A stretch of DNA of 64,000 bases, taken from contig NZ_CP152049.1 in assembly GCF_038630985.1 (NCBI RefSeq), positions 6,873,501 to 6,937,500 on the forward strand, read 5' to 3'. Below are positions 1-9,309 of this stretch, piece by piece. The stretch comes from Paenibacillus sp. FSL H8-0548. GTDB lineage: Bacteria; Bacillota; Bacilli; Paenibacillales; Paenibacillaceae. The notes under the pieces are model-generated. The model was not told where the DNA came from and did not search any database. It worked only from the letters and a program-made list of their open reading frames with translations. The position numbers and the translations under genes are program-made. Every line of letters begins with the position of its first letter. Within the stretch, counting starts at the first letter, position 1.

Positions 1-2245
1 ACGAGTTGTCATACAAAGTATTAGTCAAGTCAGTATCAGTCAATGTGATAATGTCATTTTCCACGGCTTTAGTAGCAGTAGCTACCAAAGTTTCGTATGC
101 AGAACCAGTCGTATCAAAAGTTTTCACTTCACCAGCAACGTTCAACTTAACTGCATAAGTCGAAGATGTTGTAGTAAGTTGGTTTTTGATAGCTTCTACG
201 AACAAACCATGTACATTATCTTTTTTGTCAGATACGCCATCTGTGTCTGTAACCAACAAGATGAAGTTAGCGTTAACGCCGTCTTTTGCGTATACGTATA
301 CCAAATCGCCTTTAGTTACTTTAGCAATTGCTTCAGTAGTAAGAACGCGGTCAGCAGGTTTTGTTTCATCTAGCTTCGAAACGTTAACCACAACTGTATT
401 AGTGCTCAACAGGTGTGTTACATTTCCAACTTTAATGTCAGATGCAGATACTGCATCAACTACCGATCCTGCTCCATCTACAGCAAGCTTAGTAGTAGCA
501 GTAAGACCTACAAGTTTGCCATCTGAGTTAATGTCCAACTCTACAACTTTACCTTCATGTGCAGCGAAGTCATAACCAGCTGCAGGTGCAACAACATATT
601 TATCTGTTTGAACACTTACAGATTTATTATCTTTGATGTTGTAGTAAGTTACTTCTTGTTTATTAACTAGTTTGCTACCATCCAAAGCCCATACATCGTT
701 ATCAACGTTTGTAATAATCGCGAATGGTGTGTTAACAGCAGCTTCAGGAGCTTTAGCTTTAACAATTGCACCGTCTTTGTTAAGTACAAGCGTGAATTCT
801 TTACCGATGTTTGCAGCGATAAGTGTATCAATGTTTCCAGCTTTTACATCACCAGAAGCATCATATACTTTACCGGAAATTGTATATTTTGCAGTTCCGT
901 TACTTGTACCGATTGATTCAAGTTTACCATTAGTTACAGAACGTACAGCTTCAACTTTCGAAGCTTTACCAGATGCTTGAATTACACGTACAGTGTCATC
1001 AGCTTTAAGATCAGCCAATGCAGCAACTTTGCCATCCAATGTTACAGAAGTAGCATCAGTTACAAATACGCTTTCGTCGCCGTTTTTACCGTTAGTGTTC
1101 AAACGAGCTTCACGGTAGTTGTTTTTCGCTTCAACAGAAGTTACTAGTGCATCTTTTTGTGACCATTGAGCCACTACAGCTGCACGAACTTTACCGTTAT
1201 CAAGGAAAAGAGTTACTTCATCTTTGTCTGCAGCAGATCCTAGGCTAGCAACTGTTACGTTGTTAACAAAGTATACGCTGTTGCTTACAGTTGCATAAGC
1301 AGTTTTATCTTTAATTTTTACAGTACCAGCTGTTTGAACGCCATCAATTTTACCTGTTACGATGTCGCCAGTTGCTTGAGCGTCAGTGATTGCAAGAACT
1401 TGACCAGCTTTGTTTTTAACAACAGTTACGTTGTGTCCAACAAGGTCAACAAGCGATTTGCCACCAGTAACAATGAAGTTAGTAGCAGTTGCTACAGATT
1501 CATTTTTAACGATTTCAACGCCGTTTGTATCTTTACCATCAACCCAACGAAGTGTTACTTTACCATCAACTAGTGCTGCACCAAGAAGCTCAGCAGAAGA
1601 AGTATTTCCAAGTTTCGAAATCAATGTGCTGCTTGAAAGCACTTCGTTGCCATCTGCATTGTACGAAACCAATTTAGCGTTAAGTGTGTTGGAAGTTAGT
1701 TGCGCAACAACACCACGAACCGCTTGCCCGCCAACGTTGAGATTAACGCCATCGAACAAATTAATATCTTGTGCTTTCAATAGGACGTTATAAGGCCATA
1801 CGCCTGACAACTTGTTCTCTTGGTAACCAAGGGAACGAACCAATACTGCAACTACTTCTTCAAACTTAACTGGGTCGCTTGGGCGGAAGTTGCCGTTGTA
1901 ACCTTGGATGAAGCCTTTAGTAGCAGCTGCATTAATGTAACCAGTATACCAAACATTTGCTTTAACATCTTTGAATGTTGGTTTTACTGTTTGCATCAAG
2001 TTAGCAGCGCCTTCGTTACCTGAACCGATAACGATGATTTTTGCTAGCTCAGCGCGAGTAATTGTGTTGTCAGGTTTGAATGTACCGTCTTCATATCCTG
2101 TAATGATTCCAAGTGCTGTTAGTTCTTCAACCGCTGATTGTACTGGTTTACCCACTACATCAGACGGAGTTGCTGCGAATGCTGTAAGAGATGTTGGAAG
2201 TACTAGCGCTGCCGCTAATACAAATGCTGCTATTTTTTTCTTCAT
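1..2245 (-). CDS. S-layer (SLH-domain) protein, 3' end beyond window
   Basis: Secreted surface protein, probably the main S-layer protein or a large wall-associated protein. About 748 residues are visible; the C-terminus lies outside the window. The N-terminus is a typical signal peptide (MKKK, then an Ala/Val/Leu core ending AFA before ATPSD). SLH repeats follow at about residues 30-190, with GIITGYEDGTF and FKDVKANVWY in the first two. They are expected to bind pyruvylated secondary wall polymer. The rest is Thr/Val/Ala/Asp-rich beta-type sequence with no recognised enzyme motif and almost no Cys. The start chosen at 2245 has AGGAGG at 2259-2264. A second in-frame ATG lies 26 codons upstream at 2323 with a stronger Shine-Dalgarno. 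SLH anchoring is well supported; the S-layer role is inferred. Confidence 0.85.
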   Translation of the reverse strand, partial: MKKKIAAFVLAAALVLPTSLTAFAATPSDVVGKPVQSAVEELTALGIITGYEDGTFKPDNTITRAELAKIIVIGSGNEGAANLMQTVKPTFKDVKANVWYTGYINAAATKGFIQGYNGNFRPSDPVKFEEVVAVLVRSLGYQENKLSGVWPYNVLLKAQDINLFDGVNLNVGGQAVRGVVAQLTSNTLNAKLVSYNADGNEVLSSSTLISKLGNTSSAELLGAALVDGKVTLRWVDGKDTNGVEIVKNESVATATNFIVTGGKSLVDLVGHNVTVVKNKAGQVLAITDAQATGDIVTGKIDGVQTAGTVKIKDKTAYATVSNSVYFVNNVTVASLGSAADKDEVTLFLDNGKVRAAVVAQWSQKDALVTSVEAKNNYREARLNTNGKNGDESVFVTDATSVTLDGKVAALADLKADDTVRVIQASGKASKVEAVRSVTNGKLESIGTSNGTAKYTISGKVYDASGDVKAGNIDTLIAANIGKEFTLVLNKDGAIVKAKAPEAAVNTPFAIITNVDNDVWALDGSKLVNKQEVTYYNIKDNKSVSVQTDKYVVAPAAGYDFAAHEGKVVELDINSDGKLVGLTATTKLAVDGAGSVVDAVSASDIKVGNVTHLLSTNTVVVNVSKLDETKPADRVLTTEAIAKVTKGDLVYVYAKDGVNANFILLVTDTDGVSDKKDNVHGLFVEAIKNQLTTTSSTYAVKLNVAGEVKTFDTTGSAYETLVATATKAVENDIITLTDTDLTNTLYDNS

Positions 2246-2341
2246 AACCTTTATTTCTCCTCCTCTAAATACGTTCGGTTGTTGAGAGTTTTGTTTAAAT
2301 AGTGAATTGCTCTTTTCCCTCATAGCCGATTCACCCCCTTT
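2243..2341 (-). promoter_or_regulatory. Tandem translation initiation region of the SLH gene
   Basis: Two in-frame ATG codons lie at 2323 and 2245, exactly 26 codons apart with no stop between them. The upstream ATG is preceded by AAAGGGGGTGA (2331-2341), one mismatch from a full anti-Shine-Dalgarno complement. The downstream ATG is preceded by AGGAGG (2259-2264) at 13 nt. The extra 26 residues are polar and would lengthen the N-region of the signal peptide. Tandem starts of this kind are known for the middle wall protein gene of Brevibacillus brevis 47. Confidence 0.6.
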
Positions 2342-2466
2342 CCAGAGTTGAGCATAGATTTGATATAAATGATGTCTACAATCATGATAAACCCATTTGT
2401 AAAATCATGTCGTAGAAACTTGTAAAAAAAATTAGAAAAATGCTAGAGTTACTGCACCACTTTAAC

Positions 2467-2495
2467 ATTATACAATGGGCAAGTCGTACCGTAAA
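2467..2495 (-). promoter_or_regulatory. Putative sigma-A promoter of the SLH gene
   Basis: On the minus strand there is a perfect TATAAT (2467-2472), a 17-nt spacer and TTTACG (2490-2495, 4 of 6 matches to TTGACA). This would give a leader of about 130 nt ahead of the first start at 2323. The rest of the intergenic DNA (2496-2763) is AT-rich, with A and T tracts around 2600-2645 that could act as UP elements or hold more promoters. No other gene is visible there. Confidence 0.45.
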
Positions 2496-2765
2496 GAGGA
2501 AGTTGAGAATTCATTCCAATTTCTTTCCAGTAGCAGCAGGTCCTATGCATCAAATCATGCGTTTGTTACAACGTCATGTATTTAAACGCAAGTGGGAGTG
2601 AAAAGTTGCGAAGTTTTTTAAAAAAAATAAAACTTTTTATGTAACTTGAACGCATACCTTTTCAACTCTTTAGTTAGTATAGCTTGTTTTCATAGGAACC
2701 GTCGATGCGAAACTTTTACCATGGATAATGTTTCACATGACGTGCAAATCCGCTTATTCCGCAAT

Positions 2766-2802
2766 AAAAAACTGGCCAAGGATAATTCCTCGGCCAGTTT
2801 TT
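2766..2802 (-). terminator. Rho-independent terminator after the large SLH gene
   Basis: AAAACTGGCC and GGCCAGTTTT form an inverted repeat flanked by A and T tracts, just after the stop codon of the minus-strand gene ending at 2821. The symmetry suggests it can work in both directions. Confidence 0.75.
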
Positions 2803-2820
2803 GGTTATATTGCATGAATA

Positions 2821-5800
2821 TTATCCGATCTTAGGCAGCTTCTTCAAATCAGCTAATATACGAGCAACGATAATCGCCGCATCAGAGCGCAATAAGTTAG
2901 ACCTAGGCTCGAATACATAGCCTGCCTTCACATTATTGGGATCAACAAGTGAACCAAGAATGTATTTTTTCTTCGCTATTGCAACTACTGAGCTTTTCGC
3001 ATAGAACGAAGAGCTTCCTGCATCCTTGAATGTTTTCTCGAGTTCCTTATTAATTTTCGCAGAATCCGTCTCCAGCTTCAGATCAAGCGCTCTTGCAATG
3101 ATAACTGCAGCCTCTTCGCGAGTAAGATTCGCACTTGGCTGGAATGTACGCGGACCAGTACCACGAATGATTCCTTCTCTCGCTGCTGTTTCTACATATC
3201 GATAATCCCATAGTGCATCTGGGTTAATAATTGCAGGTACGTCATCAAAGTGCGGCTTGCTCAGCTCATAGTTGAGCGGAATGTCTAATGCCTTAACCAT
3301 CATTCTGGCGAACTCACCTCTTGAAACATAGATATTAGCGCCAAAATCATCAAAGCCTGCTGCATTCATGATTCCTTTGGAATAAATAGCTTCAAGATAG
3401 TTCCTCGCATAAGGATGAGAAGTCATGTCCGTAAAGGAGTAGACCATTTTGCCGACTACGTAATAACCAAATTTACTGAATGGTACTGTTATCGTATTTT
3501 TCTTCACATCGACCGTACCGCCGATGTTTTCCCAATACTTCGCTTTTACATCGTATCTGTAAACCGTAATAATTGTGCCCACGCTGTCTCTCATATTTGG
3601 ATCAAAAGCAAGAGTCAACGTTCCCGTCTTCGATGTAATCAATTCCCGAGCATCAGGACGTTCATCGTAAGTCGGTATTTTCGTGCCGCCAGTTCCTGTT
3701 GCATTCGGGAATTGATAAGGATCAACTCCTCTAGTAAGCGGATCGTACGCTCCAGTAGCAGGATCATCAGCAAGCCCCGCATCAATCCAGTAAACTGGAC
3801 TCGCTTTTGTAAAGCGCGTAGGGTATGACAATCTAAATCTAGTGCCAAAGCTTTCTAAAATGATATTAAAATTTGGCGGCTTCTCTTCGAGCTCACGACG
3901 GTCCACTACACCGTCTTCGGCATTAGCTATCGCAAACAACAGGTTATGGCCGGTAAATACTTGGTTCTTAAAGTCAACCGGAACGTTAAAGTCCGTACGG
4001 ATAAGCGTTGTGCCCTTTTCAAATTTCAAATCGACTGAGCCATCGAAAACTTTATGGCTGCTCGCCATCGCTTCAAGATATTGCGCACCTGGGATGTTCG
4101 TAGGTGCATAAGTGATCTCAATACTGCTCTGTACTTTGTCATTGGCACTGGAAATAACAAAATCTATTTTGTTTTTACCAACTTTGAGCTTATCCACAAA
4201 TACGCGGTACGTATTATTATACATTATCTCTGGTGATGCAAGATTATTATCAGAATCGTATTTAATTTTTTCTGCAACCTGCTTGTTTATCGTAATCGAA
4301 TCTGCACCTGGTGCATCAATAATAACCTCTATATAGTTTTGGTTGACGATGCTTTGGCTTGGCAAAAATGGACGCAGCAGCGAATACGGCAACGACGTTG
4401 GGTCAACCTCTAGGCGGTAGGAGGCTTTGGGTCCCGTCTCACCATTATTGAACACCGTAAAGGTATAAACGCTGGAGCTGCCGTCTGGATTAAGTTTTTG
4501 TCCTGTCAGAATAAAAGAAAAGGTCTTAGTCACAATATCATAACGAACAGATAGATTGTCCACATCATTTTTAGTTAGATCAAATGGTAATCCTCTATTA
4601 TTGATAGTGCCTAGGTAGGTTGTGCCTCTCATAATATTCAATTCATTGCTCAAATTCCAAGGAATTGGATTTGGCAAGGTACTGCTCTCCACTTTCAAAA
4701 TATATTGAGTAGGTGGTGTCAGTCCAAAATTCGCTGTATCTTTCATTTGATCTATCTTGGTTTGAATGTTAGCGACAATAGCTGCGTCGGTCGCGCCTGC
4801 TGCATCAAAATCAATAAAATCAAATGTACCAAATACATTCATATTGGCTTCGTTTGTTGAATATATACCGCCGCGATTTACAAAGCTTGGATCATTAGGC
4901 AGCGGCTCGTCATATTTAGTGCTGTATGGATAGATCGTTGTACCTTCGGTCGGAATGACTGGCATATTGGTAGGAATGAGATACAGCTTGATCGTTTTCT
5001 CATAGGAGTTTTTGCTGCCTTGGAAAATAAACTTAATCTCGTTCTCTCCGCTGAACAATGCTTCGAAAGCTTTGGTTCTCTCTGCAAGCGTATTTAATAT
5101 CATAAAGTTTGTAATTGGCCCTGCTGTCGTTTGTTTTTGTAGCCTAATTGGCGTGTTATTCACATAGAAAAACACCGTTTGAGCTTGACCCGACGTACTG
5201 TCAAAATCGTAATGAATTTCAGAGGTGTTGTTGATGTTATTGATGACACCCTTAAAATCACTCAGAGCCGTTGTAATCGCATCCGCAACTCGATCCGCCT
5301 TGACTTTATTCGTATCATCATAAACCGTCATATTGTCAAAGGCACTAGTGTAGCTTACATATGGCCCAAATAGCATGGTGAACTTCACCTGCTTGTTTGA
5401 TCCGGTCGTCCCGCCCACGTTTAGCGTAATCGTTTGAGTGCCTTCAAACGGCAGCTTTTTGAAAATCAAAATTTCACGTTTGTATACTTTCCCATTCACA
5501 TTAACAAATTGATTAGCTAACGTACTGGATACATTTTCTATATTAGTTTCTTCGTCGTATTCATAGCTTGATGGTGCAGAAGCATTAGTAACATTCTTAA
5601 TATCCGTTACCTCAACTAATTCAGCCGTGCTGGCCAAATTCGGATTGCCAACGAGCACTTCCATTGCAAATGGCACGCTATAGAGATTCGCTCCCTCTAG
5701 CGTAGTTCCAGTCAACGCTTCACCGTTGCCACTCCGGTATCCGCTTAAATAATTGATCTTATCGATGAAACGTTTATCAGCATCCTGCAGCATAAAGCTC

Positions 5801-7005
5801 AAAAGTCCCGTCCCCTCTTGGGAAGGGGATTGGCCTGTCATTGCTTTCTTGGTGTTCTCCGCAGTCAGCCTGATGGTGTAGTTTTTATCAAAAACTAGAT
5901 TATGAGCACCAACAGCGGCATTGAACTCATAGATAAAGAAAGCCTCTTGTCCAGTATAGGTCCCAACAGGAGTAGCGTTTTGTCCAGCTGGTTGAGCAAA
6001 ATTATCACCGTTTCCATTTATCGTATACCTAATGTCAATGGGTAAAGTCGGAACGGGATGAGGATCTAAAATCCCATCCGCAGGAGGATTATCGACCAAA
6101 TAGTTAGGTACAATAATTTTACCTGTTACGGTCGTTGCGCCCCTCTTACCGTCTGATACTAGCAAATTCGGGCTGTATTCCAGCGGCTCACTCGAATTAA
6201 TCGTTGTTCCCGTACCCGTAATCCCGTTTAAATTCACATCATAAAAAGTAACTTCGCCATTATAGAAAGCAACCTCCCGTGTCGTCTCAACGGTTTGATT
6301 GGCATTTTTCACTTTAATCGTCACCAGGTTTTTACCCTTTTGCAGCGTAATCGGCGAGGCTGCAAACTGATAGCTATTGGAGCTGTTAACCGAATACGTC
6401 TTGCTGCTGCCGTTAACATCCACCGTTACCTGCTGCGCATTAGGAGCAAATCCTGTAATGCTAATATCTGCTGATTGACGGCCAGCAGATGCTGTGGAGT
6501 GAACGACCGTGGTGCCCGCCTCTTCAATAGTAAACTTGCTGCCGTCTAATTGTGCAACCAAGTCATAGAAAACAGGACCGTTATGGTACTCAATATAGAT
6601 CGAGTTCGTTACTTCGCCGCCACCTTGGACGCCTCTGAATGTAATGCGGTTCAGACCGGGAAATAACTCGACATTATATACCTGAATATTGAATCCATTA
6701 ATATAAATATTACTTGTAATATTCTCGCGCTTTGAACCAATTTGATCATCAGTTGGATCATCATTGCCTTTATTATTAATCACTTGAACAACGCTATAGG
6801 ATACAGAAGAAGGGTCTACCCCCGTAATCGAGCCCGTCAACGTTAGACTAGGGTCCGATGTAACTCTTGCTTGTGTTGATACATCCGTCTCCGTTGGAAA
6901 GCTGAAGCTGCCTGTTGCGGCTGTAACGGATTGCAATGAACCGAACGGTGGAAGTAATGTAATCAACAATGCCAATGTAAGTGCTAATGAAAGTATTCTT
7001 TTCAA
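2821..7005 (-). CDS. Large secreted protein with C-terminal SLH domains
   Basis: A 1394-residue exported protein held to the cell wall by a C-terminal SLH triplet. Residues 1-29 form a signal peptide ending VTAA. Residues ~30-1200 are a long series of beta-sandwich-like segments rich in Asn, Thr, Val and Ile, with no catalytic motif that I recognise. SLH units begin at about residue 1210 with FTDMTSHPYARNYLEA, then FDDVPAI with YVETAAREGI, then FKDAGSSSFYA. The start codon is TTG at 7005, chosen because AGGAGG (7015-7020) sits 9 nt upstream. It is monocistronic, with its own terminator. It lies beside tagO/tagA/csaB-like genes that would make and modify its wall ligand. Cargo function unknown; an adhesin or S-layer accessory protein is plausible. 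Confidence 0.85.
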   Translation of the reverse strand: MKRILSLALTLALLITLLPPFGSLQSVTAATGSFSFPTETDVSTQARVTSDPSLTLTGSITGVDPSSVSYSVVQVINNKGNDDPTDDQIGSKRENITSNIYINGFNIQVYNVELFPGLNRITFRGVQGGGEVTNSIYIEYHNGPVFYDLVAQLDGSKFTIEEAGTTVVHSTASAGRQSADISITGFAPNAQQVTVDVNGSSKTYSVNSSNSYQFAASPITLQKGKNLVTIKVKNANQTVETTREVAFYNGEVTFYDVNLNGITGTGTTINSSEPLEYSPNLLVSDGKRGATTVTGKIIVPNYLVDNPPADGILDPHPVPTLPIDIRYTINGNGDNFAQPAGQNATPVGTYTGQEAFFIYEFNAAVGAHNLVFDKNYTIRLTAENTKKAMTGQSPSQEGTGLLSFMLQDADKRFIDKINYLSGYRSGNGEALTGTTLEGANLYSVPFAMEVLVGNPNLASTAELVEVTDIKNVTNASAPSSYEYDEETNIENVSSTLANQFVNVNGKVYKREILIFKKLPFEGTQTITLNVGGTTGSNKQVKFTMLFGPYVSYTSAFDNMTVYDDTNKVKADRVADAITTALSDFKGVINNINNTSEIHYDFDSTSGQAQTVFFYVNNTPIRLQKQTTAGPITNFMILNTLAERTKAFEALFSGENEIKFIFQGSKNSYEKTIKLYLIPTNMPVIPTEGTTIYPYSTKYDEPLPNDPSFVNRGGIYSTNEANMNVFGTFDFIDFDAAGATDAAIVANIQTKIDQMKDTANFGLTPPTQYILKVESSTLPNPIPWNLSNELNIMRGTTYLGTINNRGLPFDLTKNDVDNLSVRYDIVTKTFSFILTGQKLNPDGSSSVYTFTVFNNGETGPKASYRLEVDPTSLPYSLLRPFLPSQSIVNQNYIEVIIDAPGADSITINKQVAEKIKYDSDNNLASPEIMYNNTYRVFVDKLKVGKNKIDFVISSANDKVQSSIEITYAPTNIPGAQYLEAMASSHKVFDGSVDLKFEKGTTLIRTDFNVPVDFKNQVFTGHNLLFAIANAEDGVVDRRELEEKPPNFNIILESFGTRFRLSYPTRFTKASPVYWIDAGLADDPATGAYDPLTRGVDPYQFPNATGTGGTKIPTYDERPDARELITSKTGTLTLAFDPNMRDSVGTIITVYRYDVKAKYWENIGGTVDVKKNTITVPFSKFGYYVVGKMVYSFTDMTSHPYARNYLEAIYSKGIMNAAGFDDFGANIYVSRGEFARMMVKALDIPLNYELSKPHFDDVPAIINPDALWDYRYVETAAREGIIRGTGPRTFQPSANLTREEAAVIIARALDLKLETDSAKINKELEKTFKDAGSSSFYAKSSVVAIAKKKYILGSLVDPNNVKAGYVFEPRSNLLRSDAAIIVARILADLKKLPKIG

Positions 7006-7225
7006 AACCGTATTCCTCCTTTATTTATATGACAAGCATAGGTATTGGTGTAGTAGATGGATCAACGTCAGTGCGGCCTATCTCCGAATAACTCTTCCTC
7101 CCTTTTCCTCTTTAGTCAGCCTTCGTGCATTTGAATCTAGACGCGCCGACCGCAGAAAAGTTCTGTACTTTTGTTATCGGCTTGTTGGAACCATTATTTT
7201 AGTTAAATGCGCAAATTTACATAAG

Positions 7226-7260
7226 GTGAAATGATCTACTTTCCTATATTTCAAAAAAAA
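7226..7260 (-). repeat. Dispersed terminator-associated motif, copy A
   Basis: On the minus strand the U-tract of the terminator at 7262-7290 runs directly into GAAATATAGGAAAGTA followed by GATCATTTCAC. Close relatives lie at 35520-35546, 41140-41165 and 55723-55748. Copies A and 35520 match at 23 of 24 positions over the core although 28 kb apart. Confidence 0.6.
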
Positions 7261-7290
7261 GAGCCTTGGCTCCTATTAAGGACCAAGGCT
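7253..7290 (-). terminator. Terminator of the wall-polymer gene cluster
   Basis: AGCCTTGG (7262-7269) pairs with CCAAGGCT (7283-7290). On the minus strand it is followed by at least eight T residues, only a few bases after the stop codon at 7296. Confidence 0.85.
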
Positions 7291-7295
7291 TATTA

Positions 7296-8438
7296 TTATT
7301 TCGAACGAGATTCTGCGTCGACCTTCAGTCGACCCCTCATCCGATGAAAGAAGTTTATGAGCGGCTTGCGCGTTTTGTCCACAATCCCGGTAACCTCAGC
7401 ACCGATTTGCAAGAAGAACATCAGCATGCAAATAACACCGAAGGTAATCCAGTTTGCTGCGCTTGATTGTACAACTGCAGATTGTACGATAGCGAGTACA
7501 CCGAAGATTGCTGCTACTCCCCAAATAATGAGAACGGTACGACGGTGACTAAAGCCAAGATCGCGCAGTCTGTGATGCAAATGCCCCTTGTCTGGCGCAA
7601 ATATCGGCTTCTTATGGACCCAGCGGCGAACGATTGCGAAAAACGTATCGAAAAGCGGAACGCCGATAATAAGCAATGGGGTTACAAATGACACGAGTGT
7701 TACTTGCTTGAAGCCTAGCATCGATAGTGTTGCCAAGCTAAAGCCGAGAAACAACGAGCCGGAGTCACCCATAAATATTTTAGCTGGATGGAAGTTGAAT
7801 ACAAGAAATCCTGCAATGCCGCCAAGCAGCAGCGTACTAAGCAAAATAACTGGTTGGAACCCCATCAGCGATGCCATTACAGCAATGGTTGCGATAGCAA
7901 TACCGGAAACACCGGCTGCCAGGCCGTCCAGACCGTCAATTAAGTTAATAGCATTTGTTACGCCAACAATCCATAGAATAGTAAGAGGGATGCTTATCCA
8001 GCCGGCAATCGGCTGCATCGTTTCACCAAAAGGAATGTTGAGCAAATCGATCTTCACGTTAAATCCGAATACAACAACGCATGCCGCAGCAATTTGACCG
8101 AGAAGCTTAATTTTAGCCGACAGCTCAAAGCGGTCATCAAACGCTCCTAAAATAATAATCATGGTTCCGCCCACGAGCAGCGCATTGATCATATTTGAAT
8201 CTTGTGGACGCAGCAAACCGTCCGGTATAAATGGCGACAAAATAAAAAATGCGCCTACGAATGCAATGTAAATAGCTAAACCGCCAAGACGCGGCATAAT
8301 CCGCGTATGTACCTTGCGGTGATTTGGTTTGTCTATGGCGCCAACCTTGAAAGCAAATTTCTTAACAAGCGGCGTCATCGCAAGGGCCAGAATAAGTGCG
8401 ATAATAAATCCAATTGAATACAGCAAGCCAACCGGCAT
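7296..8438 (-). CDS. Undecaprenyl-phosphate GlcNAc-1-phosphate transferase (WecA/TagO-like)
   Basis: Integral membrane enzyme of the MraY/WecA family, 380 residues with about ten or eleven hydrophobic segments. It probably transfers GlcNAc-1-phosphate from UDP-GlcNAc to undecaprenyl phosphate, the first step of teichoic acid or secondary wall polymer synthesis. Family motifs are present: GAFDDRFEL, NAINLIDGLDGLA with its Asp residues, GDSGSLFLG, and the C-terminal HLHHRL motif typical of the WecA/TagO branch rather than MraY. The ATG at 8438 has a GGAG Shine-Dalgarno about 10 nt away. It is the last gene of the cluster, downstream of the TagA-like gene, and the two would make consecutive lipid-linked sugars. 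The exact product in this organism is inferred. A weak promoter candidate (TATAAT at 8473-8478) lies in the 102-bp gap upstream. Confidence 0.9.
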   Translation of the reverse strand: MPVGLLYSIGFIIALILALAMTPLVKKFAFKVGAIDKPNHRKVHTRIMPRLGGLAIYIAFVGAFFILSPFIPDGLLRPQDSNMINALLVGGTMIIILGAFDDRFELSAKIKLLGQIAAACVVVFGFNVKIDLLNIPFGETMQPIAGWISIPLTILWIVGVTNAINLIDGLDGLAAGVSGIAIATIAVMASLMGFQPVILLSTLLLGGIAGFLVFNFHPAKIFMGDSGSLFLGFSLATLSMLGFKQVTLVSFVTPLLIIGVPLFDTFFAIVRRWVHKKPIFAPDKGHLHHRLRDLGFSHRRTVLIIWGVAAIFGVLAIVQSAVVQSSAANWITFGVICMLMFFLQIGAEVTGIVDKTRKPLINFFHRMRGRLKVDAESRSK

Positions 8439-8540
8439 GTTTGCAACTCTCCTTTTCTATCTACCGAAGTGAATTATACTCCGATTGAAAGAGAAATACC
8501 AACCCCGTTTTCATCCAATTTTCATGATTTTAACGAGATT

Positions 8541-9302
8541 TCACGGTGTAGCCCCAGGTTTTGTCACATTTTCTTTGTCCCGCAGCACTTTCACTACGAA
8601 TTTCGGCAAAACGAGCATTCTTTTGTACCGTTTAGGCTCTTGGAGCAGACGGTAAAGCCATTCCAAGCGAAGCTTCTGAAATACCATCGGCGCTCGCTTC
8701 AGCTTGCCCGATACAACATCAAAGCTGCCGCCGACGCCCATAATGAGGGGAACACCGAGTCTTTGCTTAAATTTCACAATCCAAGGCTCCTGCGTATCCG
8801 CGCCTCGAGCTACAAACAATAAATCCGGAGCTGCCGAGCGAATGGCCTCCACAACTTCCTCATCCTGCTCTGCACCAAAAAATCCGTTTCGATAACCAAC
8901 GATTTTCACCTGAGGATATTGCAGCTGCAGCTTCTCCGCCGCCGCTTCAATGATCTCTTGCGAGGTACCAAGCAAATAGGCCTTCCATTTGCGTGATTCC
9001 CCTTGCTGAAAGAGGCGATGCATCAAATCAAAGCCAGTGACCCTCTCTGCAACCGGCTGTCCTACATGCTTGGCAGCCCATACGACACCAGCGCCGTCCG
9101 GCGTAATAAGATCTGCACGCTGAATCATCGCACTGTAGCTCGAATCATCAACCGCGGACATAATCATGATGGGATTAGCTGTGATCACATGCTTAATCTG
9201 CCTTGCTTCAATAGCTGCTGTTAAATAATTGACCGTTTCATCCATACTCGCTTTCGAGAACGGTATGCCATAAATCGGCACTGTCGGTAGTTGTTTCGAC
9301 AA
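8541..9302 (-). CDS. WecG/TagA/CpsF family glycosyltransferase
   Basis: Cytoplasmic or membrane-associated GT26 enzyme, 253 residues. In the family it adds N-acetylmannosamine to GlcNAc-PP-undecaprenol, the second step of teichoic acid linkage-unit or secondary wall polymer synthesis. Features include an early FSKASMDETV segment, a TPDGAGVVWAAK stretch holding the conserved Asp, and VGGSFDVVSGK(L)KRAP near residue 200. The start is TTG at 9302, because GAGGTG (9311-9316) sits 8 nt upstream and the protein then begins SKQLPTVPIYGIP. The longer frame back to 9344 would run through the end of csaB. Only 7 nt separate it from the csaB stop, so it is co-transcribed with csaB. Confidence 0.88.
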   Translation of the reverse strand: MSKQLPTVPIYGIPFSKASMDETVNYLTAAIEARQIKHVITANPIMIMSAVDDSSYSAMIQRADLITPDGAGVVWAAKHVGQPVAERVTGFDLMHRLFQQGESRKWKAYLLGTSQEIIEAAAEKLQLQYPQVKIVGYRNGFFGAEQDEEVVEAIRSAAPDLLFVARGADTQEPWIVKFKQRLGVPLIMGVGGSFDVVSGKLKRAPMVFQKLRLEWLYRLLQEPKRYKRMLVLPKFVVKVLRDKENVTKPGATP

Positions 9303-9309
9303 GAGGAAA

